This document shows positions 43,222-52,445 of a stretch of DNA of 64,000 nt, in pieces; position 1 is the first letter of the stretch, and each line of letters begins with the position of its first letter. The DNA comes from Clostridium_F caseinilyticum. Its GTDB lineage: Bacteria; Bacillota; Clostridia; Clostridiales; Clostridiaceae. A model generated the notes under the pieces. The model was not told the DNA's origin and ran no database searches. It was given only the letters and a program-made list of their open reading frames with translations. Position numbers and translations under genes: made by a program. Location of the stretch: NCBI RefSeq assembly GCF_046127645.1, contig NZ_CP175919.1, one strand, 5' to 3'.

Positions 43222-44568
43222 CTAATTGTCAGTTAGCATTTTTTCTATATATTTCGTGGTGTATTCTCCCTTTATAAAATTTTCATCTTCTAATATAATA
43301 AATTGAAAATCTATATTGGTATTTACACCTTCTATAATAAATTCACCTAATGCTCTTTTCATAATTTGTATGGCTTCTTCTCTGTCTCTTCCATAAGCTA
43401 TAAGTTTACCTATCATAGAGTCATAATATGGAGGTATGGTATATCCTGAATATACTGAACTATCTAATCTTACACCTAACCCTCCTGGAGTGTATAAATT
43501 TTCCACTTTTCCTGGACATGGTCTAAATCCATTTTTATAATCTTCTGCATTTATTCTGCATTCAATAGCATGCCCTTGTATCTTTATATTTTCTTGTACT
43601 ATATCTAATTTTTCTCCATAAGCTATTTTTATTTGTTCCTTTAAAATATCTATACCTGTTACCATTTCTGTTATTGGATGTTCTACTTGTATCCTTGTAT
43701 TCATTTCCATAAAATAGAAACTTCCATCTTCATCTAATAAAAATTCTATAGTTCCAGCATTTTTATACCCAACAGCATTTGCTGCCTTTATAGCAGCCTC
43801 TCCCATCTTCCTTCTTAATTCTTCATTCATACTAGGGGATGGAGCTTCTTCCAATACCTTTTGATTTCTTCTTTGAAGCGAACAATCTCTTTCTCCTAAA
43901 TGTACTATATTACCATAATTATCTCCCAATATTTGAAATTCTATATGTCTTGGGTTCTTTATAAATTTTTCTATATACATACTGTCATCGCCAAAAGATC
44001 CTTTAGCTTCAGACTTTGCAGTATTAAAAGCTTTTATCATATTTTCTTTGGAATGAACAATTCTTATTCCACGTCCACCACCACCTGCTGAGGCTTTAAC
44101 AATCACTGGATAACCTATTTCTTCAGCTATATTTAATGCTTCTTCTTCATCATTTATTACTCCATTAGAACCTGGAATAACGGGAACTCCTGCTTTTATC
44201 ATTACATCTCTAGCATTAGATTTATTCCCCATCTTATCTATTGTGTCACTATCTGGGCCTATAAAAACTATATTGCAATCTTTACACATATTAGCAAATT
44301 TACTATTCTCAGATAGAAATCCAAAACCAGGATGGATAGCCTGTGATCCTGTTAATACAGTAGCACTTATTATATTGTACATATTTAAATAACTATCCTT
44401 TGAAGAAGGAGGTCCTATGCAAACTGCCTCATCTGCTAATTGAACATGAAGAGCATCTTTATCCGCCTCTGAATATATAGCTACAGTTTCTACTCCCATT
44501 TCTCTACAGGCTCTAATTATTCTAACTGCAATCTCGCCTCTATTAGCCACAAGTATTTTTTTAAACAC
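43222..44568 (-). CDS. accC: Biotin carboxylase subunit of acetyl-CoA carboxylase
   Basis: 448 residues. It carboxylates biotin on AccB using ATP and bicarbonate. Motifs: N-terminal FKKILVANRGEIAVRIIRACREMG, the ATP-grasp glycine loop KASAGGGGRGIRIV, HIEFQILGD, ERDCSLQRRNQKVLEEAPS and EMNTRIQVEHPITE. The start is GTG 44568 behind AAGGAGAAG; the longer frame starting at 44586 would include that site. It directly follows fabZ. Confidence 0.97.
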   Translation of the reverse strand: MFKKILVANRGEIAVRIIRACREMGVETVAIYSEADKDALHVQLADEAVCIGPPSSKDSYLNMYNIISATVLTGSQAIHPGFGFLSENSKFANMCKDCNIVFIGPDSDTIDKMGNKSNARDVMIKAGVPVIPGSNGVINDEEEALNIAEEIGYPVIVKASAGGGGRGIRIVHSKENMIKAFNTAKSEAKGSFGDDSMYIEKFIKNPRHIEFQILGDNYGNIVHLGERDCSLQRRNQKVLEEAPSPSMNEELRRKMGEAAIKAANAVGYKNAGTIEFLLDEDGSFYFMEMNTRIQVEHPITEMVTGIDILKEQIKIAYGEKLDIVQENIKIQGHAIECRINAEDYKNGFRPCPGKVENLYTPGGLGVRLDSSVYSGYTIPPYYDSMIGKLIAYGRDREEAIQIMKRALGEFIIEGVNTNIDFQFIILEDENFIKGEYTTKYIEKMLTDN

Positions 44569-44599
44569 TGCTATCTTCTCCTTCACTATTTTTATAGAT

Positions 44600-45034
44600 T
44601 TATTTTCCTATTACAAATAACAATTCAGCCTCTGCTGCTACTTTACCATCTACAGTAGCTATAGCTTTACCAACTCCTGCAACACCTTTTATTTTAGTAA
44701 GCTCTACACTAAGTTTTAACACATCTCCTGGTATTACTTTTTTTCTAAACTTAGCCTTATTTATCCCTCCAAAGTAAGCTACCTTACCTTTGAATTCATC
44801 TTTACTTAAAATAGCAACAGCTCCAACCTGTGCTAATGCTTCTATAATTAAAACTCCAGGCATTACTGGCTCTTCTGGAAAATGTCCATTAAAAAAGTAT
44901 TCATTAGCTGTAACATTTTTATATCCAACAGCCATCTTTCCTTCTTCTAGTTCAGTTATTTTATCTACTAATAAGAATGGATATCTATGAGGAATAATTT
45001 TTTTTATTTCATTTATATCTAAAAATTTCTCCAT
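44600..45034 (-). CDS. fabZ: 3-hydroxyacyl-ACP dehydratase FabZ
   Basis: 144-residue hot-dog-fold enzyme dehydrating 3-hydroxyacyl-ACP to trans-2-enoyl-ACP. Catalytic His in FNGHFPEEPVMPGVL and Glu in IIEALAQVGAV. The start IIPHRYPFLLVDKI is the standard FabZ N-terminal block. Start ATG behind AAAAAGGAGAAA. It lies between accB and accC. No separate FabA or FabM/FabN is visible, so how unsaturated fatty acids are made is not clear from this window. Confidence 0.97.
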   Translation of the reverse strand: MEKFLDINEIKKIIPHRYPFLLVDKITELEEGKMAVGYKNVTANEYFFNGHFPEEPVMPGVLIIEALAQVGAVAILSKDEFKGKVAYFGGINKAKFRKKVIPGDVLKLSVELTKIKGVAGVGKAIATVDGKVAAEAELLFVIGK

Positions 45035-45053
45035 TAAAATTTCTCCTTTTTCA

Positions 45054-45530
45054 TTATAGTGGCTTTATTTTAAATAAAACTTCTCCATATTGAACCATTT
45101 GTTCATTTTTAACCAATATATCTACTATTTCTCCATCTACTTCCGCTTCTATTTCATTCATAACTTTCATAGCTTCTACTATACAAACTATATCTCCTTT
45201 TTTAACCTTATCTCCTACTTTAACATAAGGCTCTTTATCCATTCCTGGTGATTCATAAAAAGTTCCCACTATAGGTGATACTATTTCTATAAGATTATTT
45301 TCAATGACTATATCTGTTTTCTCTTCATCATTTAATAAATCTAACTTTCTTTCCTCTACGATACTATCTTTATTTTCTTTTTCATACCCTTCAGATATAA
45401 TTTCCTGTTTATAAATTTTATTGTTTTCTTTTTTCATTTTTATAGCCATACCATTGTATTCTATATCCATAGAAGACAAATTTGACTCACTCATAGCTTT
45501 TATTAAATTTTCTATGCCTTTAAAATCCAT
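45054..45530 (-). CDS. accB: Biotin carboxyl carrier protein of acetyl-CoA carboxylase
   Basis: 158 residues. N-terminal helical part, a charged linker (around residues 35-75), then the biotinyl domain beginning IVSPIVGTFYESPGMDKEPYVKVGDKV. The biotinylated lysine is Lys122 in EAMKVMNEI. Start ATG 4 bases after the fabF stop; its GGGGTGAG binding site overlaps the fabF end, so translation is coupled. Confidence 0.96.
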   Translation of the reverse strand: MDFKGIENLIKAMSESNLSSMDIEYNGMAIKMKKENNKIYKQEIISEGYEKENKDSIVEERKLDLLNDEEKTDIVIENNLIEIVSPIVGTFYESPGMDKEPYVKVGDKVKKGDIVCIVEAMKVMNEIEAEVDGEIVDILVKNEQMVQYGEVLFKIKPL

Positions 45531-45533
45531 TTA

Positions 45534-46772
45534 TTACTCACCCCATTTTTTTAATAATATTACTGCATTATGCCCTCCAAAACCTAAAGAATTAGACATA
45601 GCATAATTTATTATTTTATTTCTTCCGCCTGAAGTTACATAATCTAAATCACATTCTTCATCTTTAACCTTATATCCAACTGTAGCAGGTACATATCCTT
45701 CTTCCAAAGACTTTGCACATAATATAGCTTCAACAGCTCCTGCAGCTCCTAACAAATGTCCTATCATAGATTTTGTTGAACTTATAGGTATACTATTTGA
45801 ATAATCTTTAAATACCTTTTTAATTGCCTCTGTCTCAAATTTATCATTATATGGAGTACTAGTTCCATGTGCATTTATATAAGATACTTCTTCTTTATTT
45901 ATACCTGCCTCTTTTATAGCAAGCTCTATAGCTCTCGCAGCGCCTTCTCCTCCTGGTGCTGGAGATGTCATATGATATGCATCACAAGTAAATCCATATC
46001 CAACTACTTCCCCATAAATTTTGGCACCTCTATCTAGTGCATGTTCTAATGATTCTAATAATAATATTCCAGAGCCTTCTCCCATAACAAATCCATCTCT
46101 ATCTTTATCAAAAGGTATAGATGCTCTATTAGGATCTGTACTTTTACTTAAAGCTGTAAGATTTGTAAAACCTGCTATAGCTATAGGAGTTATAGATGCT
46201 TCTGTACCTCCTGCCAGCATTATATCTACTTCTCCATTTTTTATAGCTCTGAAAGCTTCACCTACACAATTAGTTCCTGTAGCACAAGCTGTTACTACAG
46301 TACTACACATAGCTTTAGCTCCAAATTTAATAGCTATATTTCCTGCTGCCATATTGCTTATTATTGTTGGTATAAACAATGGGCTTACTCTATTAGGACC
46401 CTTTTCCAATAATTTTTGTTCTTCCTTTTCTATAGTTGCTAGTCCGCCAATGCCTGAACCTACTATAACTCCAAACTTTTCTTTATTTATTTTATCTAAA
46501 TCTAATTTACTATCGTCAACAGCTTGTTGTGCTGCTGCTATAGCAAATTGACAAAACCTATCTAATCTTCTAGACTCTTTTTTATCCATATATTCTTCTG
46601 GATTAAAATCCTTAACTTCTGCTGCTAGCTTAACTTTAAAATTCTCTGTATCAAAAGATTTTATATTATCTATTCCTACTTTTTCTTCTTTTATGCTATT
46701 CCAAAAATTATTAACATTATTCCCAATAGGTGTGATAGCACCCATCCCCGTTATAACTACTCTTTTACTCAT
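45534..46772 (-). CDS. fabF: Beta-ketoacyl-ACP synthase II (FabF)
   Basis: 412-residue condensing enzyme elongating acyl-ACP with malonyl-ACP. The catalytic triad: Cys163 (TACATGTNC), His in NAHGTSTPYND and His in IGHLLGAAGAVE. C-terminal NSLGFGGHNAVILLKKW is typical. The start is ATG 46772; the GTG at 46781 is inside GGGGTG. It lies between fabG and accB. Confidence 0.97.
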   Translation of the reverse strand: MSKRVVITGMGAITPIGNNVNNFWNSIKEEKVGIDNIKSFDTENFKVKLAAEVKDFNPEEYMDKKESRRLDRFCQFAIAAAQQAVDDSKLDLDKINKEKFGVIVGSGIGGLATIEKEEQKLLEKGPNRVSPLFIPTIISNMAAGNIAIKFGAKAMCSTVVTACATGTNCVGEAFRAIKNGEVDIMLAGGTEASITPIAIAGFTNLTALSKSTDPNRASIPFDKDRDGFVMGEGSGILLLESLEHALDRGAKIYGEVVGYGFTCDAYHMTSPAPGGEGAARAIELAIKEAGINKEEVSYINAHGTSTPYNDKFETEAIKKVFKDYSNSIPISSTKSMIGHLLGAAGAVEAILCAKSLEEGYVPATVGYKVKDEECDLDYVTSGGRNKIINYAMSNSLGFGGHNAVILLKKWGE

Positions 46773-46791
46773 ATTATTCACCCCTTATTAC

Positions 46792-47538
46792 CTATATAAT
46801 CATTCCGCCATCTACATGTATAACTTGACCGGTTATATATGAAGCTTTATCTGAAGCTAAAAATCCTACAGTTTCTGCTACATCTTCTGGAGTTCCTAGT
46901 TGTTTAAGTGGAAGTAAGTCTTCTATAGATTTTTTTATTTTTTCAGATAATGTATCTGTCATATCTGTTCTTATATAACCTGGCGCCACTGCATTTACAG
47001 TTATTCCTCTACTACCAAGCTCTTTAGCTAAAGATTTAGTTATACCTATAACCCCTGCCTTAGCAGCTGCGTAATTACATTGACCTGCATTTCCTGCTAC
47101 TCCAACTACAGATGAAATATTTATTATTTTTCCTGATCTTTGTTTTAGCATTATAGGTGATATATGTTTACTACAATTGTATACACCTTTTAAATTAACG
47201 CTAATTACTTTATCAAAATCTTCTTCTGTCATTCTTAATATTAAAGAATCTTTAGTTATTCCTGCATTATTTACAAGTATATCTATTGTGCCAAATTTGT
47301 TTTTTGCCTCATCCGCTATTTTTTTGGAATCCTCAAAAGAACTTACATCTCCTTGAACAACTAAAGTTTCTACTCCAAATTCTTTAATTTCTTCTATTAA
47401 AGTATCTATTTCATTAGCACTTTTTCTATAATTTAATACTAAATTAGCGCCCATAGATGCTAGTTTTTTAGCTATTGCTCTTCCTATACCTCTACTTGCA
47501 CCAGTCACTATGGCAGTTTTACCTTGTAAGCATCTCAT
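46792..47538 (-). CDS. fabG: 3-oxoacyl-ACP reductase FabG
   Basis: 248 residues, short-chain dehydrogenase reducing 3-ketoacyl-ACP with NADPH. Motifs: cofactor site TGASRGIGRAIAKKL, NNAG (LVNNAGIT), catalytic Ser (INISSVVG), Tyr/Lys (YAAAKAG), and the C-terminal YITGQVIHVDGGM. The start is uncertain: a TTG at 47550 is only 2 bases after AGGAG, and the ATG at 47538 is 14 bases after it; the ATG is preferred because it gives the normal N-terminus. Confidence 0.95.
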   Translation of the reverse strand: MRCLQGKTAIVTGASRGIGRAIAKKLASMGANLVLNYRKSANEIDTLIEEIKEFGVETLVVQGDVSSFEDSKKIADEAKNKFGTIDILVNNAGITKDSLILRMTEEDFDKVISVNLKGVYNCSKHISPIMLKQRSGKIINISSVVGVAGNAGQCNYAAAKAGVIGITKSLAKELGSRGITVNAVAPGYIRTDMTDTLSEKIKKSIEDLLPLKQLGTPEDVAETVGFLASDKASYITGQVIHVDGGMII

Positions 47539-47555
47539 ACTATTATTCAACTCTC

Positions 47556-48506
47556 CTAACCAATTATTTTTATTGTTTGTAATTTATCTATTGTTTTATT
47601 AAGGGAATCCATATCTTCTACATTTAATATAGTTACTTTTCTATTTATTTTCTTAACAAATCCTGATAAAACCTTTGAAGGACCTATTTCTATAAATATA
47701 TCTACACCAAAGTCTATCATTCTTTTTATAGAATCTTCCCAAAGCACAGTACTCATAACCTGTTTTTTTAATAAATCTTTTATTTCCTTAGTACTTTTTA
47801 CAAAGTCTCCCGTTACATTTGTTATAAAAGGAATATCTATAGATTTAAGATTTATCTTCTGTAACTCTTCATATAAATTTTCTCCAGCTTCTTTTAACAT
47901 AACACTGTGAAATGGTCCACTAACGCTAAGTTTGACACACTTTAAAGCTCTTTTTTCTTTTGCTATTTCACATGCTTTTTCTACTGCATTTATTTCCCCG
48001 GAAATAACAATCTGTCCTGGACAATTAATATTAGCTATTTGAACTATTCCAAATTCTTTTAAATCATCACAAATCTCTTTAACTATTTCTTTTTTAAGGC
48101 CTATTATAGCTGCCATAGTACCCACACCATTAGGCACAGCATTCTCCATATATTGCCCTCTTTTTCTTACTAATGAAACTGCATCTTTAAAATCTATAAC
48201 ATTACTGCAAACCAAAGCTGAATATTCACCTAAACTTAATCCTGCTGTAACATCTGGTTTTATACCTTGCTTTTCTAAAGCTTTCATAGCAGCAATACTA
48301 AGAGTTAGTATTGCCGGCTGGGTATTTTCTGTTTTATCTATTTGATCCTTTGAACCTTCAAAACATATTTTAGTCAAAGGTATTTTTAACTCTTCCTCTG
48401 CTATTTCAAATATTTTTCTACATTCAGGAATTTCCTCATATAAATCCTTACCCATGCCTACATATTGAGCGCCTTGACCTGAGAATATAAAAGCTATCTT
48501 TGACAT
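47556..48506 (-). CDS. fabD: Malonyl-CoA:ACP transacylase (FabD)
   Basis: 316 residues. Transfers malonyl from CoA to ACP. N-terminal FIFSGQGAQYVGMGKDLY; nucleophile elbow AGLSLGEYSAL with catalytic Ser, where many homologues have GHSLGE (His to Leu before the Ser); catalytic His in VSGPFHSVML. The start is ATG 48506; the TTG at 48518 belongs to the TTGGAGGA binding site. It lies between fabK and fabG. Confidence 0.95.
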   Translation of the reverse strand: MSKIAFIFSGQGAQYVGMGKDLYEEIPECRKIFEIAEEELKIPLTKICFEGSKDQIDKTENTQPAILTLSIAAMKALEKQGIKPDVTAGLSLGEYSALVCSNVIDFKDAVSLVRKRGQYMENAVPNGVGTMAAIIGLKKEIVKEICDDLKEFGIVQIANINCPGQIVISGEINAVEKACEIAKEKRALKCVKLSVSGPFHSVMLKEAGENLYEELQKINLKSIDIPFITNVTGDFVKSTKEIKDLLKKQVMSTVLWEDSIKRMIDFGVDIFIEIGPSKVLSGFVKKINRKVTILNVEDMDSLNKTIDKLQTIKIIG

Positions 48507-48526
48507 AGTATCCTCCAAAATAAATA

Positions 48527-49453
48527 TTATTTATAATTTAATAGTGCATATGCTTCACTAAACATTTCATCTATAATTTCACTACAAGTTTGTTCCTTAT
48601 TTATAAGTCCTGCAATTTGTCCTGCCATAATAGAACCATTGTCAATATCTCCATCTCTTACCGCTTTGCTTAATGCTCCTCTACCTAGTTCTTCAAATTC
48701 CTCTAAAGGAGCACCTTCTTTTTCTAGTATTTGAAATTTTCTAGATAATTTGTTTCTTATAATTCTAACAGGATGTCCTGTTGGCCTACCTGTAACTTGT
48801 GTATCTATATCCTTAGCTTTCATAACTTTATTTTTATAATTTTCATGAACAGTACATTCTTTTGCTACTAAAAATCTAGTTCCTACTTGAACAGCATCTG
48901 CTCCCAACATAAAACTAGCTGCTACCCCTCTACCATCACCGATTCCTCCTGCTGCTATAACAGGTATATCTACTGAATCAACTACCTGTGGTATTAATAC
49001 CATTGTTGTTAATTCGCCTACATGGCCACCAGATTCACAACCTTCTGCTATTATGGCATCTACTCCCGATTTTTCCATCCTTTTAGCTAAAGCTACAGAA
49101 GCAACCACAGGAATTACAATTATGCCATGTTCTTTCCACTTTTTTATATACTTTCCTGGGTTACCGGCTCCAGTAGTAACTACCTTTACACCCTCATCAC
49201 AAACCATTTGAGCTATCTCATCTGCTGTTTCTGATAAAAGCATTATATTTACTCCAAAAGGCTTATCTGTTAATTCTTTTGCCTTTCTTATTTCTTGTCT
49301 AACCCATTCTACTGGTGCATTTCCTGTTATTATTCCAAGACCTCCTGCATTAGAAACTGCTGCGGCTAATGAACTATCAGCAATCCATGCCATTCCACCC
49401 TGAATGATAGGATACTTTATTCCACCCATTTGAGAAAATATGGATTTTTTCAT
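48527..49453 (-). CDS. fabK: Enoyl-ACP reductase II (FabK)
   Basis: 308-residue FMN-dependent enoyl-ACP reductase, unrelated to triclosan-sensitive FabI. Blocks: YPIIQGGMAWIADSSLAAAVSNAGGLGIITGN, VTTGAGNPGKYIK, DAIIAEGCESGGHVG, VIAAGGIGDGRGVAASFMLGADAVQVGTRFL. Start ATG behind AGGGAGG. It is the only enoyl reductase evident besides a divergent relative at the head of the operon. A 125-base gap with a hairpin separates it from acpP. Confidence 0.96.
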   Translation of the reverse strand: MKKSIFSQMGGIKYPIIQGGMAWIADSSLAAAVSNAGGLGIITGNAPVEWVRQEIRKAKELTDKPFGVNIMLLSETADEIAQMVCDEGVKVVTTGAGNPGKYIKKWKEHGIIVIPVVASVALAKRMEKSGVDAIIAEGCESGGHVGELTTMVLIPQVVDSVDIPVIAAGGIGDGRGVAASFMLGADAVQVGTRFLVAKECTVHENYKNKVMKAKDIDTQVTGRPTGHPVRIIRNKLSRKFQILEKEGAPLEEFEELGRGALSKAVRDGDIDNGSIMAGQIAGLINKEQTCSEIIDEMFSEAYALLNYK

Positions 49454-49544
49454 AGTTTTAATTCCTCCCTAGAATCTTAAATCAATAGTTTATTGTTAAA
49501 TATTTATATGATATAATTAATATGTTTTTAAAATTTAATTTTAT

Positions 49545-49563
49545 GGACCATCTTTGATGGCCC
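49545..49563. other. GC-rich hairpin between acpP and fabK
   Basis: GGACCATC-TTT-GATGGCCC forms an 8-9-bp stem. Its T-run is on the plus-strand side; on the operon (minus) strand only ATAAAATT follows, so it is more likely an mRNA processing or stability element or weak attenuator than a full terminator. Confidence 0.5.
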
Positions 49564-49578
49564 TTTTTTTGTGAGCTT

Positions 49579-49803
49579 TTATTTCTCTATTTTACTTTCA
49601 ACATATTTTACTGCTTCTTCTACTGTCTTTATTTTTTCTGCCTCTTCTACTTGTATATCAAATGCCTCTTCGAGCTCTATTATTATTTGAAATAAATCAA
49701 GAGAATCTACTCCTAAATCTTCAAAAGATGTTTCTAATTTAACTTCTCCTTCATCTAATCCTAACTGTTCTACTATAATGTTTTTAACCTTTTCAAATAC
49801 CAT
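49579..49803 (-). CDS. acpP: Acyl carrier protein
   Basis: A 74-residue acidic, helical protein. The phosphopantetheine attachment serine is Ser34 in LGVDSLDLFQI, and the rest (EEAFDIQVEEAEKIKTVEEAVKYVE) is the standard ACP helix III region. Start ATG behind AGGAGG. It lies between fabH and fabK; the hairpin on its 3' side could give it higher mRNA levels than the genes downstream. Confidence 0.97.
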   Translation of the reverse strand: MVFEKVKNIIVEQLGLDEGEVKLETSFEDLGVDSLDLFQIIIELEEAFDIQVEEAEKIKTVEEAVKYVESKIEK

Positions 49804-49843
49804 AATATTTTCCTCCTAAAATTAATATTTATTTTATTTTTTA

Positions 49844-50824
49844 TTAAATGCTCCATATGATAGCAGTCCCACCAAAGGTTAGACCACCACCAAAACCTAC
49901 TAATATAATCTTATCTTCTTTATTTAATAGTCCTTTTTTGTTCATTTCATCCAAAGCTATAGGTATACTTGCTGCAGATGTATTCCCATATTTATCTAAA
50001 TTCATATAAAACTTATCTTTTTCAGTATTAATCTTTTTAGCTGTATACTCTATTATTCTAGAATTGGCTTGATGAGATATAATATACTTAACTTCACTTA
50101 GATCCCATTTAGTTTTTTCTTTTATATTATAAATAGTTTCGCTCATTGCCCCTACGGCAAATCTAAATATTTCTTTACCATTCATTTTTATAAAATTATT
50201 AGATTCTAAAACATTATTCTCATTAAAAATATTATTTGCTCTTAAAGCCTCACAAGTAAGATTTTCTCCTTTTAATCCATTTGATCCAGAATGAAAGACT
50301 AATATTCCTTCTTCTTCAGTTTTGCTTAATATAGCAGCTCCTGCTCCATCTCCAAATAATACACAAGTATTTCTATCTTCCCAATCAACTATTTTAGATA
50401 GATTTTCAGCTCCTATTATTAAAGCCTTATTTCTTGGACTATTTTTTAACATAGAATAGGCTATCTCAAGTCCATATATAAAGCCTGAACAGGCTGCAGA
50501 TATGTCAAAACATAAAGCATTTATAGCACCTATATTTTTTTGAATACTACAAGCAGTAGAAGGCATGAAATTATCTGGAGTCAAAGTAGCTACAATTATT
50601 AAATCTAAATCTTTAACATCTATATTGGCATTTTTAATTGCTGCTTTTGCAGATTCTGTTGCCATATAAATAGTGTTTTCACCTTTAGAAATCCTTCTCT
50701 CTAGTATGCCTGTTCTACTTCTTATCCATTCATCATTGGTGTCTACTATAGTTGATAAAAAATCATTAGTAATAATATTATTAGGTACATAACTTCCAGT
50801 TCCAATAACACTAATATTACTCAT
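49844..50824 (-). CDS. fabH: 3-oxoacyl-ACP synthase III (FabH)
   Basis: 326 residues. Initiates fatty-acid synthesis by condensing acyl-CoA with malonyl-ACP. Catalytic Cys112 (ISAACSGFIYG), His in ISHQANSRI and Asn in LDKYGNTSAASIP. The N-terminal RTGILERR is conserved. Its ATG overlaps the end of fabT by 8 bases, so the two are translationally coupled. Start preceded by AAGGAGAAA inside fabT. Confidence 0.97.
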   Translation of the reverse strand: MSNISVIGTGSYVPNNIITNDFLSTIVDTNDEWIRSRTGILERRISKGENTIYMATESAKAAIKNANIDVKDLDLIIVATLTPDNFMPSTACSIQKNIGAINALCFDISAACSGFIYGLEIAYSMLKNSPRNKALIIGAENLSKIVDWEDRNTCVLFGDGAGAAILSKTEEEGILVFHSGSNGLKGENLTCEALRANNIFNENNVLESNNFIKMNGKEIFRFAVGAMSETIYNIKEKTKWDLSEVKYIISHQANSRIIEYTAKKINTEKDKFYMNLDKYGNTSAASIPIALDEMNKKGLLNKEDKIILVGFGGGLTFGGTAIIWSI

Positions 50825-51293
50825 TATTTTTCTCCTTATTAACTTTATTTAGACTATACTTTTCCTTAAAAAAATTATTTAACTTATCTAAAGATTTTAT
50901 AAGTATTTTTTCTTCTTCTTCCGTTAATCCTTCTATAGTAGCCCTAATCATATCGCTATGAAACTTATCATGAATCCTATAGGCTAATTTTCCTTTTTTA
51001 GTTAATTTAATTTGAACAATCCTTCTATCTTGTTCACTTCTTTTTCTTTCCACATATTCTTTTTTTACAAGATTATTTACCGCAGTAGTTAAAGTACCCA
51101 CAGTTATTCCTAAATCCATAGCCACCTGTGACATAGTCCTAGGTTTATACATACCAATAGCTTCAATAGTATGTATCTCCGTAACAGATATATCTTTAAA
51201 TATTCCTGACTGTAATGCTTGCTGCTCAATAGTTAATATATCATTAAAAGTATCTACCAAAAGTTCATTTAAAATATTTATTGATTCACTCAA
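50817..51293 (-). CDS. fabT: MarR-family regulator of fatty-acid synthesis (FabT)
   Basis: 158 residues. Winged helix-turn-helix MarR protein: TMSQVAMDLGITVGTLTTAVNNLVKKEYVERKRSEQDRRIVQIKLTKKG. In streptococci FabT represses the fab operon with acyl-ACP as corepressor; position between the first flavoprotein gene and fabH, and two matching operators in front of the operon, support the same role. Start TTG 51293 behind AAAGGGGTGAT. It overlaps fabH by 8 bases. Confidence 0.9.
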   Translation of the reverse strand: MSESINILNELLVDTFNDILTIEQQALQSGIFKDISVTEIHTIEAIGMYKPRTMSQVAMDLGITVGTLTTAVNNLVKKEYVERKRSEQDRRIVQIKLTKKGKLAYRIHDKFHSDMIRATIEGLTEEEEKILIKSLDKLNNFFKEKYSLNKVNKEKNNE

Positions 51294-51308
51294 AAAATCA
51301 CCCCTTTC

Positions 51309-52367
51309 TTATATATTCTCCATTAATTCTCTTATTAAATCTTTTACAGTTATAATTTTATTTATTTTATATCCATTACTTCCTGTAAAGATTAATCCTT
51401 CTTCTAAATTACCTTTTACGGCTTCTATCAGTGCTTTAGATATACAATAAGGAGTTTCTTTAGGATTGCAGTTTTTTAAGCATTTAAAACAAAATTCTGG
51501 ATTTATCCTACCATTACATACTTTATTTACAAAATCATTTTTTATAGCTCTTCCAGGCAATCCCACAGGACTTTTAATTATTTTTATATCTTGTTCTTTA
51601 CAATTAATAAAAGCTTTCTTAAAGTTAATATGAGCATCACACTCTTCTGTAGCTATAAATCTTGTTGCCATTTGAACACCACTGGCCCCTAATTCTAAAA
51701 ACTTCTTTATATCTTTTCCCTCATATATACCTCCTGCCGCTACTACAGGTATATTAGTCTGAAATTTATCTTCATAAATTTTTACTTCTTCTAGAACATC
51801 TTTTAAAATATTATCCAAACTCATATCTTTATTATTTAAATCATCATATTTAAATCCAAGATGCCCACCAGCTAGAGGGCCTTCCACAATTATTAAATCT
51901 GGTAATTTATCATACTTTTTAATCCATTGTTTTATAATTATAGTTGTGGCTTTTTTAGAAGAAACTATAGGGGCTATTTTAACATTAGTATCCTTTGTAT
52001 ATTTGGGCAATTTCAATGGTAATCCGGCTCCAGAAATTATTATATCTATATTTTCTTCTAAACAAACATTAACTAATTCTTCATAATTATTCATAGCTAC
52101 CATTATATTTACACCAATAATTCCTTCTGGCGATAGCTCTCTTGCTTTCTTTATTTCTTTTCTTAATGCTCTTATATTAGCTTCTTTAGTGTTTGTTTTA
52201 AAATCTTTTTCTCTATACCCTATTTGAGCTGCAGATATTATACCGATGGCTCCTGCATTTGCTACCGCTGATGCTAAATTATATCCTGATACACCTATTC
52301 CCATGCCACCTTGAATTATAGGTATATTAGAAATTAAGTTTCCTATTTCTAAAGGCTTAAACCCCAT
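51309..52367 (-). CDS. FabK-like flavoprotein/nitronate monooxygenase family protein with Cys cluster
   Basis: 352 residues, same FMN-barrel family as FabK: IPIIQGGMGIGVSGYNLASAVANAGAIGIIS, DIIISGAGLPLKLPK, IVEGPLAGGHLGF, PVVAAGGIYEGKDIKKFLELGASGVQMATRF. It differs from FabK in a C-terminal cysteine set (Cys284, 293, 296, 300, 308: CNGRINPEFCFKCLKNC...YC), which could bind a metal or Fe-S cluster. It is the first gene of the fab operon, directly behind the FabT operators. It may be an accessory enoyl reductase or isomerase; its function is not established. Start ATG behind GAGGAG. Confidence 0.82.
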   Translation of the reverse strand: MGFKPLEIGNLISNIPIIQGGMGIGVSGYNLASAVANAGAIGIISAAQIGYREKDFKTNTKEANIRALRKEIKKARELSPEGIIGVNIMVAMNNYEELVNVCLEENIDIIISGAGLPLKLPKYTKDTNVKIAPIVSSKKATTIIIKQWIKKYDKLPDLIIVEGPLAGGHLGFKYDDLNNKDMSLDNILKDVLEEVKIYEDKFQTNIPVVAAGGIYEGKDIKKFLELGASGVQMATRFIATEECDAHINFKKAFINCKEQDIKIIKSPVGLPGRAIKNDFVNKVCNGRINPEFCFKCLKNCNPKETPYCISKALIEAVKGNLEEGLIFTGSNGYKINKIITVKDLIRELMENI

Positions 52368-52388
52368 TTCCTTTTCTCCTCACTTTTT

Positions 52389-52417
52389 TTTGATAATCAA
52401 ATATTTTGATAGTCAAA
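52389..52417 (-). promoter_or_regulatory. Two FabT-type operators in front of the fatty-acid operon
   Basis: TTTGATAATCAAA (52389-52401) and TTTGATAGTCAAA (52405-52417), plus strand, are near-identical palindromes matching the streptococcal FabT box (TTTGATTATCAAA type). They lie directly downstream of the -10 box, covering the expected transcription start. Confidence 0.8.
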
Positions 52418-52445
52418 GTATATAATAAAAAAATATCACTGTCAA
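52417..52445 (-). promoter_or_regulatory. Sigma-A promoter of the fatty-acid operon
   Basis: Minus strand TTGACA (52440-52445), exactly 17 bases, TATACT (52417-52422). The first gene starts at 52367. Confidence 0.85.

Noticed and set aside
46021..46551. 176-codon plus-strand frame inside fabF
   Set aside because: It is the antisense shadow of a high-confidence gene, with no ribosome binding site and low-complexity Ser/Ile/Pro composition.
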